A stretch of 64,000 nt of DNA. It comes from Granulicella sp. L56. Lineage in GTDB: Bacteria > Acidobacteriota > Terriglobia > Terriglobales > Acidobacteriaceae. The position numbers and the translations under genes are program-made. The stretch covers positions 434,001 to 498,000 of the forward strand of contig NZ_LMUS01000001.1 of assembly GCF_009765835.1 (NCBI RefSeq). The letters run 5' to 3'. Shown here piece after piece: positions 51,630-60,368 of this stretch. The notes under the pieces were generated by a model. The model searched no databases. It was not told the DNA's origin and saw only the letters and a program-made list of their open reading frames with translations. Every line of letters begins with the position of its first letter. Positions within the stretch are counted from its first letter, which is position 1.

Positions 51630-53060
51630 ATGTCGACTGTACTTCGAAATTTTCTTGAGCTTTCCTATGCAGAACTGGAAGAGCTCAACCTTGAGGCTAA
51701 AGAGCAGCGGCGCAACCGTGTAGCCGCTGATGTCATCCAGGAGGCGCGACTCAAATACTTAACGGATACTCCGGGCATCAAGGCCGTAACCGTCCTGTTC
51801 AGCGACCTCGAAGGCCGGCTGCACATGCTGGACTACGATAAAAAGTTCCTGCTCAAAAGCTGGGACAATCTGACCTTCGACGGATCGTCGATTCGCGGCT
51901 TTACCGCCCAGCGAGAAAGCGATCTGCGTTTGGCCCTGGACTGGAGCGCCTTTTACTGGGCTCCGTCCGATGTCTTCGGCGCAGGCAAAGTGCTTGTCTT
52001 TGGCGAAGTCATCGACAAGGGCGGCGCTCCCTACAGCGCTGACATCCGCGGATTGTTGAAGCAGTTCTCGAATAAGTTGCATGCAGAGCATGGCTACACG
52101 CTGAATGCAGCGAACGAGATCGAAGGCTTTCTATTTGAAGGAGCCGATGCAGAGCGCTGCTTCCATGACACAGGCGACTTCAAGTATGTGAATACCGGAG
52201 GCTACTATCACTCGCTTCCCGGCGACCCGTTACGCACCTTCATCGATACCGCAGCCGAAGTGCAGCGGGCGATGGGCTTTGAAAACGAGAAGGACCATCC
52301 CGAGGTTGCGCCGTCGCAGTTCGAGATCAACTATAGCTACGGAGAGGTGGTCGCAGCGGCCGATCAGATTCAGCTTTACAAGCTGATCTGTCGGCAGGTT
52401 GCGACACAGATGGGCATGACCGCGAGCTTCCTGCCGAAGCCTGTGGTCGGTGTCAACGGCAGCGGGATGCACACGAACATCTCCATCTCGAAGAACAAGA
52501 AGAACCTCTTCTGGGATGCAAAGGGTGAAGAGAAAATCTCGAAGTTTGCATGGCAATTTGTGGACCGCATTCTGACGCATGGCAACGACATCTGTCTTCT
52601 GCTGAATGCGAGTGTCAATTCGTATCGCAGGCTTGATCCCCACTTCGAAGCTCCCAACCAGATTAAGGCTTCGGCAACGGATCGTGGCTCCATGGTGCGC
52701 ATCCCTATCGGCAACGAGAAAAGCGCGCGCGTCGAGGTGCGTTCGGTCGGGCCAGATGCGAATCCTTATATGGTGCTGTATTCGGTCTTCAAGAGCGGAC
52801 TCGATGGAGATACCGCGAAGATCAAGAACCTGCGCCAGGCAGAACGTTATCTGCCCGACAACATCTACACCGCGCTTGAAGGTTTCCGTAGCTCCAAATG
52901 GACGACTGAGCTGTTGGGTGAAGATGTCAAGGCCCGCTACGCCGATCTGAAGCAGGCATCTGCGGATCGCTGCCCTCGCTTGTTGGGCACAATCGTCAAA
53001 GTGCCTGAGGTGCAGTTCCATCACGATGTCTATAACCAGCTTCTCTGGGGCCAGTTCTAA
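51630..53060 (+). CDS. glnA: Glutamine synthetase (type I)
   Basis: Makes glutamine from glutamate, ammonia and ATP. The 476-aa product has the GS signatures: SDLEGRLHMLDYDKKF in the beta-grasp N-domain, FDGSSIRGFTAQRESD, NEIEGFLFEG (metal site), NGSGMHTNISISKNKKNLFW, and RSVGPDANPYMVLYSVFKSG. The standard adenylylation tyrosine motif (NLYDLP) is absent from the C-terminal part, so adenylyl control is unlikely. It lies between the porin and the pyrimidine operon and has a strong terminator. Confidence 0.93.
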   Translation: MSTVLRNFLELSYAELEELNLEAKEQRRNRVAADVIQEARLKYLTDTPGIKAVTVLFSDLEGRLHMLDYDKKFLLKSWDNLTFDGSSIRGFTAQRESDLRLALDWSAFYWAPSDVFGAGKVLVFGEVIDKGGAPYSADIRGLLKQFSNKLHAEHGYTLNAANEIEGFLFEGADAERCFHDTGDFKYVNTGGYYHSLPGDPLRTFIDTAAEVQRAMGFENEKDHPEVAPSQFEINYSYGEVVAAADQIQLYKLICRQVATQMGMTASFLPKPVVGVNGSGMHTNISISKNKKNLFWDAKGEEKISKFAWQFVDRILTHGNDICLLLNASVNSYRRLDPHFEAPNQIKASATDRGSMVRIPIGNEKSARVEVRSVGPDANPYMVLYSVFKSGLDGDTAKIKNLRQAERYLPDNIYTALEGFRSSKWTTELLGEDVKARYADLKQASADRCPRLLGTIVKVPEVQFHHDVYNQLLWGQF

Positions 53061-53094
53061 CCGAAGCTGCAACCTTTGTTTCCTTTGGTTGCGC

Positions 53095-53129
53095 AATAGC
53101 CGACTCTCCGGGGAGTCGGCTATTCTTTT
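53095..53129 (+). terminator. Rho-independent terminator of glnA
   Basis: AATAGCCGACTC, loop TCCGGG, GAGTCGGCTATT, then CTTTT: 12-bp perfect stem. Confidence 0.92.
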
Positions 53130-53267
53130 GCGGTTGGCGTAAAATAGCAACAGCGCAAGTATTTGCGCGTTCAGCTCGAATTGCAAGGCGCAAAGGTTTT
53201 GGCAATGAGATTTTGCCAGGGATCTGCACTCTCGTAGGAGGCGGAATCCACGGAAGGACTTACTAGA

Positions 53268-54137
53268 ATGTCGCGTATCGTTCGTTGTTCGCTGATCCAG
53301 GCTGCAAGTATCCCTCACGAAGAAAGATCATTGGCCGAAATCAAACGGGCCATGATCGACAAACATATTCCCCTCATTCGACAGGCTGCTGCCGAAGGTT
53401 CGCAGATAGTCTGCCTTCAAGAGCTCTTCTACGGCCCCTACTTCTGCGCAGAGCAGTCCACTCGCTGGTATGACATGGCGGAGGCTGTACCCGACGGCCC
53501 AACCATAAAGCTCATGCAGGATTTGGCGAAGGAGTTACAGATCGCCATCATCGCCCCCATCTACGAGATGGAAGGCACAGGCGTGTACTACAACACGGCT
53601 GCGGTGATCGACGGCCAGGGCAACTATCTCGGAAAGTACCGTAAGTCACATCTTCCGCATCTCGATCCGGGCTTCTGGGAGAAGTTTTACTTTCGACCCG
53701 GCAATCTTGGATTTCCTGTCTTCGACTTGGGCTTCTGCAAGATTGGCGTCTATCTCTGCTACGACCGCCACTTTCCAGAAGGAGCGCGTGCGCTGGGACT
53801 GAATGGCGCCGACATTGTCTTCAATCCTTCTGCGACTGTTGCAGGGCTGAGCGAATATCTTTGGAAGCTGGAACAGCCTGCACATGCGGCGGCGAATGGA
53901 TACTTCGTCGGCGCAATCAATCGAGTTGGGACGGAAGCTCCATGGAATATCGGCGAGTTTTTCGGACAGAGTTACTTCTGCAATCCACGCGGCCAGATAT
54001 TTTCCGAGGCCTCGCGTGACAATGACGAGGTGCTTACCGCCGATCTCGATCTCGATCAGGTTGCCGAAGTACGGAAGACATGGCAGTTCTACCGCGATCG
54101 CAGGCCGGAGATGTATGGCGATCTGGTCAAGCCGTAG
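53268..54137 (+). CDS. Beta-ureidopropionase (carbon-nitrogen hydrolase)
   Basis: Nitrilase-superfamily amidase that splits N-carbamoyl-beta-alanine into beta-alanine, CO2 and ammonia, the last step of reductive pyrimidine breakdown. The 289-aa product has the triad Glu52 (CLQELFYGPYF), Lys126 (KYRKSHLPH) and Cys164 (GVYLCYDRHFPEG). The close family also includes N-carbamoylputrescine amidase; the preT-preA-hydA neighbours decide for ureidopropionase. It heads the operon (50 bp before preT). Confidence 0.85.
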   Translation: MSRIVRCSLIQAASIPHEERSLAEIKRAMIDKHIPLIRQAAAEGSQIVCLQELFYGPYFCAEQSTRWYDMAEAVPDGPTIKLMQDLAKELQIAIIAPIYEMEGTGVYYNTAAVIDGQGNYLGKYRKSHLPHLDPGFWEKFYFRPGNLGFPVFDLGFCKIGVYLCYDRHFPEGARALGLNGADIVFNPSATVAGLSEYLWKLEQPAHAAANGYFVGAINRVGTEAPWNIGEFFGQSYFCNPRGQIFSEASRDNDEVLTADLDLDQVAEVRKTWQFYRDRRPEMYGDLVKP

Positions 54138-54186
54138 TTCTCTTGTCCTTGACGACGAATTTTCGTTTATCCCGAGGTAAGTAACG

Positions 54187-55515
54187 ATGCAGGAATTACT
54201 CCAGCAGAAGCCAGAGATCGCAGAGAGGTTTGGGGACCTGCATCCGCCTTTCGAGGCGCAGGCCGCAGTGGTTGAGTCGAACCGCTGCCTGAATTGCTTT
54301 GACGCTCCCTGTACCATCGCCTGTCCTACCCATATCGATGTGCCAAAGTTTATCAAGAAGATCGCCAGCGGCAACCTGCATGGCGCGGCACTTGGCATTC
54401 TCGACGCAAATGTTCTCGGAGCAAGTTGCGCCCGGGTATGCCCTGTCGAAGTGCTCTGCGAAGGGGCCTGCGTGATGCATGGCTCCAACGAACATCCGAT
54501 TGAGATTGGCAGGCTCCAGCGATATGCCATGGATAGCTTCCATGCGAAGGGAGGCAAGCTGCCACGAAAGTCGGACGAGAACCGGACTGAGAAGATTGCC
54601 TGTATCGGCGCTGGTCCCGCGTCACTGTCTACAGCCGCAGAGTTACAGCAGCGAGGATTTCAGGTAACTGTCTTCGACAAGCGCCCTTCAGCTGGCGGTT
54701 TGAATACCTATGGAATCGCGGAGTACAAACTACCACTGACAGAGAGCCTTGACGAGATTGAGTTGATCAAGGATTTGGGCGTCGAGTTTCGATTGGGGGT
54801 CGAGATCTGCGGCGAGACCTGGCTCGCTGAACTCGAAGCTGAATTCGACATGATCTTCATTGGCGTAGGCCTCGGCGCAATGCATCGGCTCTCTATACCG
54901 GGCGAATCTCATCCCGGCGTTATCGACGCTCTGCAATTCATCGAAGACTATAAGACGGGAAAGATCTCTCAGGTCGAGGGCGATGTCGTCGTTGTTGGCG
55001 CAGGCAATACTGCCATCGATGCGGCTAATGCAGCGAAGCGGCTTGGAGCAAAGAGCGTTTCGATTCTGTATCGCCGCACGAGAGAACATATCTCTGCATT
55101 TGATTTTGAATATCGGCAAGCCTTGCAGGAGGGCGTTCATTTTCTCTGGTTGACCCAGTTGATGGCGATTCATTCCTCAGCTATCGGCATCACCTCCGTT
55201 GAATGTTTGCGCATGGAGATTGATTCCGATGGATCACTTAAACCGGTCGAAGGTTCGACCTCCCATATGGAATGCAACATGGTGATTCCTGCGATTGGCC
55301 AGTCTCCTCTGCTTGAACTTCTAGACCAATGCCGCGAGGTGCAGTTGGAACGAGGACGAGTCGTCGTGAATCGCGCAACAGGACAGACAACGAATCCCAA
55401 GTATTTTGCCGGAGGCGATTGTGTCAACGGAGGACGCGAAGTAGTGGATGCAGTTGCAGACGGCAAGCGGGCTGGTGTCGAGATCGCTCGTCTGCTGGAG
55501 TCTGCTTATGTCTAA
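54187..55515 (+). CDS. preT: Dihydropyrimidine dehydrogenase subunit PreT
   Basis: NAD(P)H-binding subunit that passes electrons to PreA for reduction of uracil or thymine. The 442-aa protein has the N-terminal Fe-S domain (NRCLNCFDAPCTIACPTHID; CARVCPVEVLCEGACVM) and two nucleotide folds (ACIGAGPASLSTAAELQQRG; VVVVGAGNTAIDAANAAKRL), as in the GltD/DPD N-terminal half. It overlaps preA by 8 bp. Confidence 0.93.
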   Translation: MQELLQQKPEIAERFGDLHPPFEAQAAVVESNRCLNCFDAPCTIACPTHIDVPKFIKKIASGNLHGAALGILDANVLGASCARVCPVEVLCEGACVMHGSNEHPIEIGRLQRYAMDSFHAKGGKLPRKSDENRTEKIACIGAGPASLSTAAELQQRGFQVTVFDKRPSAGGLNTYGIAEYKLPLTESLDEIELIKDLGVEFRLGVEICGETWLAELEAEFDMIFIGVGLGAMHRLSIPGESHPGVIDALQFIEDYKTGKISQVEGDVVVVGAGNTAIDAANAAKRLGAKSVSILYRRTREHISAFDFEYRQALQEGVHFLWLTQLMAIHSSAIGITSVECLRMEIDSDGSLKPVEGSTSHMECNMVIPAIGQSPLLELLDQCREVQLERGRVVVNRATGQTTNPKYFAGGDCVNGGREVVDAVADGKRAGVEIARLLESAYV

Positions 55516-56923
55516 GTACAACGTAAAACCGAATCTCTCCGTAAACTTTGCCGGTATCCAGTCGTCGAATCCATTCTGGCTGGCTTCCGCGCCGACGACC
55601 AACACCGGCGAGCAGATTATGCGGGCTTTCGATGCCGGATGGGGCGGAGCAGTTTGGAAGACGATGGGCGCGCGGGTGACGAATACCTCTTCGCGCTATT
55701 CGTCGATCAACTGGAATGGCCAGCGCATGATGGGCTTCAGCAATATCGAGTTGATCAGCGACCGTGCGCTTGAAGTGAATCTGCGTGAACTAGCTGAAGT
55801 GAAAAAGCGTTATCCGAAGCAGACGCTTATTGCTTCGTTGATGGTCGAATCGACGCGCGAGGCATGGCACAACGTTGTGCAGCAGGCGGAGGATGCTGGA
55901 GCCGATGGGCTGGAGTTGAACTTCGGTTGTCCTCATGGCATGAGCGAGCGCGGCATGGGTTCGGCGGTCGGCCAGGTGCCTGAGTATACGGAGATGATTA
56001 CGGCTTGGGTGAAAGAGAAGGCGAGAACGCCGGTCATCGTTAAGCTGACGCCGAATATCACCGACATTCGCGAGGTGGCGCGAGCGGCGAAACGTGGCGG
56101 CGCTGATGCGCTTGCAGCTATCAACACTATCAACTCCATCACAGGCATCGATCTGGATACGTTGATTCCGCAGCCGGATGTCGACGGCAGATCCTCGCAT
56201 GGTGGTTATAGCGGACCAGCGGTGAAGCCGATTGCGCTCAATATGGTGCAGCAGGTGATGAGCGATCCAGAGGCGATGCTGCCTATCTCTGGAATTGGCG
56301 GCATTGCTACATGGAAAGATGCCGCCGAGTTTGTCCTGCTGGGTTCAGGCACAGTGCAGGTTTGCACTGCGGTGATGCAGCAGGGATATCGCATCGTCGA
56401 AGACATGATCGAAGGGCTTGAGAACTGGATGTGCGAGAAGGGCTTTCACTCCATCGAGGACTTTCGTGGGCTGAGCTTGCCGAAGATGACCGAATGGAAA
56501 GACCTGAATCTGAACTACAAGGTCGTCGCGCATATCGATGAGGCGAAGTGCATTGGCTGCGGTCTTTGTTACACAGCTTGTTGGGATGGAGCGCATCAGT
56601 GTATTCATGTCGACCGCGTGAGCGGGCAAGTTGATGGCCCTATCGAGTTGCACGCGAAGCCGTCCGACGTGAAAGCAGCGAGTCGAAGCAATATTTCGGT
56701 CACTCCGATTCCTAAGCTTGATGGCTATTTGGCGCGTCAACCTTATGTAACTCCGCTTGCTCGCGTTCCTCGTGTGGACGAGACGGAGTGTGTTGGCTGC
56801 AATCTGTGCTCGCTGGTTTGCCCTGTCGATGCATGCATCACGATGGTGGAAGTGAAGACGCATCTTCCAGCGGAGACGTGGGAAGAGCGTTCTGCTGCGT
56901 GCCTGACAGGAGAGAGTTGCTGA
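55508..56923 (+). CDS. preA: Dihydropyrimidine dehydrogenase subunit PreA
   Basis: FMN and Fe-S subunit that reduces uracil and thymine to dihydropyrimidines. The 471-aa product has the FMN barrel (FAGIQSSNPFWLASAPTTNT; ELNFGCPHGMSERGMGSAVG; VKLTPNITDIREVARAAKRG) and a C-terminal ferredoxin-like part with two cluster motifs (KCIGCGLCYTACWDG; ECVGCNLCSLVCPVDACI). ATG at 55508 gives the normal start MSKYNVKPNLS. It shares one base with hydA. Confidence 0.95.
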   Translation: MSKYNVKPNLSVNFAGIQSSNPFWLASAPTTNTGEQIMRAFDAGWGGAVWKTMGARVTNTSSRYSSINWNGQRMMGFSNIELISDRALEVNLRELAEVKKRYPKQTLIASLMVESTREAWHNVVQQAEDAGADGLELNFGCPHGMSERGMGSAVGQVPEYTEMITAWVKEKARTPVIVKLTPNITDIREVARAAKRGGADALAAINTINSITGIDLDTLIPQPDVDGRSSHGGYSGPAVKPIALNMVQQVMSDPEAMLPISGIGGIATWKDAAEFVLLGSGTVQVCTAVMQQGYRIVEDMIEGLENWMCEKGFHSIEDFRGLSLPKMTEWKDLNLNYKVVAHIDEAKCIGCGLCYTACWDGAHQCIHVDRVSGQVDGPIELHAKPSDVKAASRSNISVTPIPKLDGYLARQPYVTPLARVPRVDETECVGCNLCSLVCPVDACITMVEVKTHLPAETWEERSAACLTGESC

Positions 56924-58326
56924 TGGGCTTGCTGATTCAGAATGGAACGGTTGTTACGGCTGAAAAAACCTTTGCCGCCGATGTGCTAATCGAAGGCGAA
57001 GTCATCAGGGAAGTTCGCGCCGGGATCTCAGCCAGCGGCCATACTGTTATCGATGCGGCAGGGATGCTGGTGCTGCCAGGTGGAATCGACGCACATACTC
57101 ATCTCGATATGCCCTTCGGCGGCACGATGTCGAGCGACGACTTCGAGACCGGAACTCGGGCAGCGGCTATTGGAGGAACGACTACGATTGTCGACTTCGC
57201 CATTCAAGCCAAAGGGACGAAGATGCGCGATGCCCTCGATCTGTGGTGGAAGAAAGCCGAGGGCAAGGCTTGTATCGACTATGGCCTGCACATGATCGTG
57301 ACCGATCTGGGCAGCGATGCGGGCAAGGCTGGACTCGACGACATGGACAGCATGGTGCGCGAGGGCGTGGCCAGTTTTAAGCTCTTCATGGCTTATCCCA
57401 ACGTACTGATGGCGGATGACGCGACCATCTTCAAGGCGCTGCGGCAGACGGCGAAGAACGGCGCGCTTGTCTGTATGCATGCCGAAAACGGCAGCGTCAT
57501 CGACGTGCTCGTGCAGCAGGCGCTGGCCGAGGGCAAGACTGCGCCGATCTACCATGCGCTAACGCGGCCTACGCTGGCCGAGGCAGAGGCGGTGCAGCGA
57601 GCGATTGCCATGGCCGAGATCGCCGGAGCGCCGGTTTACATCGTGCATCTCTCTTCAGAGGACGCGTTGAATCAGGTTCGCGAGGCACGCGACCGCGGCG
57701 TTCCGGCGTTTGCCGAGACCTGTCCGCAGTATCTGCTGCTGTCGATTGAAGACAATATGAATACCGGCTCCTTCGAGGACGCCAAGTATGTCTTCACACC
57801 TCCGCTGCGGGAGAAGAAAAATCAGGCCAAACTTTGGGATGGCCTGAAGCATGACCATCTGCAGGTGGTTTCGACCGACCACTGCCCTTTCTGTTTTGCC
57901 GATCAGAAGGTGCTGGGCATCGACGACTTTACCAAGATTCCCAATGGCGGACCGGGGATCGAGAACAGGATGCAGTTGATCCATCATCATGGCGTCAACT
58001 CGGGCAAGCTGTCGCTGAATCGGTTTGTCGAGATCACGGCCACCGCTCCGGCGCGCATCTTCGGGATGTATCCGAAGAAGGGGACGATTGCGCCGGGCAG
58101 CGATGCGGACATCGTGGTCTGGGACCCGAAGGCCGAGCTTACTATCAGCGCCGCGACCCACAATATGCGCTGCGATTACTCGATGTTTGAGGGGTATCGG
58201 GTGAAGGGTAATGCTCGGCAGGTGTTCTCTGCTGGTGAGTTGATTGTTGAGGCCGGTAAGTTTCTGGGCAAAGCTGGAAGAGGCAGATATCTGAAGCGTG
58301 AGCCGCGTGGGGGCGCCTGGCGCTGA
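56923..58326 (+). CDS. hydA: Dihydropyrimidinase (D-hydantoinase)
   Basis: Opens the ring of dihydrouracil to N-carbamoyl-beta-alanine. The 467-aa amidohydrolase has the metal site His58, His60 (DAHTHLDMPF), carboxylated Lys153 (ASFKLFMAYP), His186 (VCMHAENG), His242 (YIVHLSSEDA) and Asp319 (STDHCPF). It starts on the last base of the preA stop (TGATG). The order ureidopropionase-preT-preA-hydA gives all enzymes for uracil to beta-alanine. Confidence 0.96.
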   Translation: MGLLIQNGTVVTAEKTFAADVLIEGEVIREVRAGISASGHTVIDAAGMLVLPGGIDAHTHLDMPFGGTMSSDDFETGTRAAAIGGTTTIVDFAIQAKGTKMRDALDLWWKKAEGKACIDYGLHMIVTDLGSDAGKAGLDDMDSMVREGVASFKLFMAYPNVLMADDATIFKALRQTAKNGALVCMHAENGSVIDVLVQQALAEGKTAPIYHALTRPTLAEAEAVQRAIAMAEIAGAPVYIVHLSSEDALNQVREARDRGVPAFAETCPQYLLLSIEDNMNTGSFEDAKYVFTPPLREKKNQAKLWDGLKHDHLQVVSTDHCPFCFADQKVLGIDDFTKIPNGGPGIENRMQLIHHHGVNSGKLSLNRFVEITATAPARIFGMYPKKGTIAPGSDADIVVWDPKAELTISAATHNMRCDYSMFEGYRVKGNARQVFSAGELIVEAGKFLGKAGRGRYLKREPRGGAWR

Positions 58327-58346
58327 AGTGCTTATTTTTTAAAGGC

Positions 58347-58411
58347 AAATACAGAGGTCGTCTCGCCACTCCGCCGCGCGATGAGGCTGCGCGGCTCCTG
58401 TCGAGATGACG
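58347..58411 (-). repeat. Dispersed intergenic repeat, family A diverged copy 3
   Basis: Reverse orientation: starts AAATACAGAGGTCGTCTCGC and ends TCGAGATGACG on the plus strand, with an inserted GC-rich hairpin (CCGCGCG...CGCGCGG-like) in the centre. It matches the ends of the copies at 291 and 5291. Confidence 0.55.
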
Positions 58412-58478
58412 TTGGTTTGGGTTGTGTTGGGGTTAATCGGGTTGCAGTTGGGAGGAGTTTTAGAGTTTGGATTGCGCC

Positions 58479-60257
58479 TTAGAAAGTGAAGGCGAGGCCG
58501 GCTTGAAGCGCTCTTGGGGATTGGGCCAGGAAGAGGGTCTTGCCGTCAGCGGAGACGAAGGGGCGATAGCCCTGAGCGAGCAGGTTGGTGACGTCGACGG
58601 TTGCCTCAAGGCCGGGAGGCAGGAGGTTGCCCAACTTGATCGCCTGGCGCAGATAGCAGCTAAGATAAGCCTGATCGCTGAAGGCGGCATAGGGGTTGAC
58701 CGCTGTCACCATCCGGGCCGGTTGCCAGCGGTAGGCTGCGCGGACGCTGGTGCCGCTGCGAAGCACCTTTCCTTTGACGGCGAGCGTCGCCGTCTGCGAG
58801 GTCATAGGCTTCAACGCGGTGGGCATGTCCTCCATGGTGAGAACATCTTCATCCTTGGCCGTGAGCGCCGCGCCGGTGCTGTATTCGAGGGCCACCCACA
58901 TGTTCGTGGTAAGCGGCTCGGACAGCGTGAGGTTCATTCCGTTGGTCTTGTAGCCAGCGTTGAGGAGACGGAAGCTGCCGGTGGTCTGGTCGGCCAGAAC
59001 GCCGCCGATGGGCGATTCGTCGGCCTGGGCAATATCGGAGGGGCTGAGAGAGCCTCCTCCCTCGACCGTCACCTGATTGAGTGAGTCGAGATAGTAGGCG
59101 AGCTGGACCAGGCCGGGGCCGAGCTTGCGGCCGACGGCGAACTCCTGATGCAGACCGCTCTCGGTGCGCATGCGGCCCTGCGAGGTCACGGCAACCGGCA
59201 TCTCCTGCTGTACCGTGTTGAGTCCGGCGTAAGACTGCAGGTCGCGCGCAGTTGCCATGCGGTAGCCTACCGTCCATGTCTCCGAAGGGTGGGTGGTCAC
59301 CTTGAGGAAGGGCCGTGAGGCGACGAGATAGCCTGCGGCGTGGATGGCATAGAGAACGCCGCCCACCTCGACGTCCGCGAAATCACCAATTTGCATCTTC
59401 TCCGCGCTGGCGAGCTGGAGGGTCTGGAGGCCGGGCGTATTCCCGGAGCCGAGTATCTCGGGATGGGACTGATAGCTTGCCACCAGACGGCTGGAGCCGG
59501 CAAAGCCCTGCTTCCGCTCGAAGCCCGAGGACAGGTTCATGGACGGCGATCCCATCCACGGGCCGAGCCCGGTGCCTATATCGCCTCGGAGGACCATGCC
59601 GGAACCATCGTCCAGCACGCGATCCACGGTGACGACGTTGTGAATGCCCCCGTTGGCGAATCCGCCGTCGCCGCTGCTGACAGCGGCCCGGACGCGAGAG
59701 GATGGCTTGCTGGATTCCTCAGTCACGCTGGAAGAAACGGTCATCACATTGCCATCATCGCCAGCCATTCTGAGGATAGGACGGTTGACGGCGGAGCGTA
59801 GCGTCCACTTCCAGTCATCGCCAGGCTCGTCTGCCCTGCGACGTTCGGCGGGCAGCCATGTAGTCGTGTTGAAGATGGTATTGAGGGTGAGATTGACGAC
59901 TGCCTGCGCACCGGGACGGAGATGAAGGTCGCCTCGCGTGGTGGGCACAAAGAGCGCGGCAGTGGCACGGACCTCATATTTGCCGGGAAGCAGGCTGGCG
60001 ATGAGATAACGGCCATGAAGATCGGTGAAGGCGGTCCCCACAAGGGCTGAGTCAGTTGCCAGCACCTGGACCAGAGCGCCCATCTGGGCGACACCATCGG
60101 CATCCCGCACTACGCCTGAGACCGTGGCTCCAGGGCCAACAGCGAGGCATACCGACGCCGTGGACAGCATCAGAGCCAGAAGCGCGATCTTCACCTGGAT
60201 ACTTCCCTGGGATCGTTGCACAGCGTTTTGCATCCTGCGCGTCGACGGCGACTCCAT
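58479..60257 (-). CDS. Outer-membrane beta-barrel with carboxypeptidase-regulatory-like domain
   Basis: A 592-aa protein: a signal peptide (QVKIALLALMLSTASVCLAV), a carboxypeptidase regulatory-like (CarboxypepD_reg) domain (TVSGVVRDADGVAQMGALVQ; YLIASLLPGKYEVRATAALF), then a long beta-rich barrel ending in Phe (GLAFTF), as in TonB-dependent or Oar-like outer-membrane proteins of Acidobacteria. There is no plug or TonB box that I can see, so energy coupling is unclear. A later Met (60233) may be the start. It is alone; the ligand is unknown. Confidence 0.8.
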   Translation of the reverse strand: MESPSTRRMQNAVQRSQGSIQVKIALLALMLSTASVCLAVGPGATVSGVVRDADGVAQMGALVQVLATDSALVGTAFTDLHGRYLIASLLPGKYEVRATAALFVPTTRGDLHLRPGAQAVVNLTLNTIFNTTTWLPAERRRADEPGDDWKWTLRSAVNRPILRMAGDDGNVMTVSSSVTEESSKPSSRVRAAVSSGDGGFANGGIHNVVTVDRVLDDGSGMVLRGDIGTGLGPWMGSPSMNLSSGFERKQGFAGSSRLVASYQSHPEILGSGNTPGLQTLQLASAEKMQIGDFADVEVGGVLYAIHAAGYLVASRPFLKVTTHPSETWTVGYRMATARDLQSYAGLNTVQQEMPVAVTSQGRMRTESGLHQEFAVGRKLGPGLVQLAYYLDSLNQVTVEGGGSLSPSDIAQADESPIGGVLADQTTGSFRLLNAGYKTNGMNLTLSEPLTTNMWVALEYSTGAALTAKDEDVLTMEDMPTALKPMTSQTATLAVKGKVLRSGTSVRAAYRWQPARMVTAVNPYAAFSDQAYLSCYLRQAIKLGNLLPPGLEATVDVTNLLAQGYRPFVSADGKTLFLAQSPRALQAGLAFTF

Positions 60258-60368
60258 ATGGTGATTGCACCCAGCTAAAAGGGAGGGTGCTGTTTTACAG
60301 CCTGCCCGGCTACTGCCTATCGCCTATTGCATCCGCGTAGGCATGGAACCTGATTGGTGCAGACTGCG

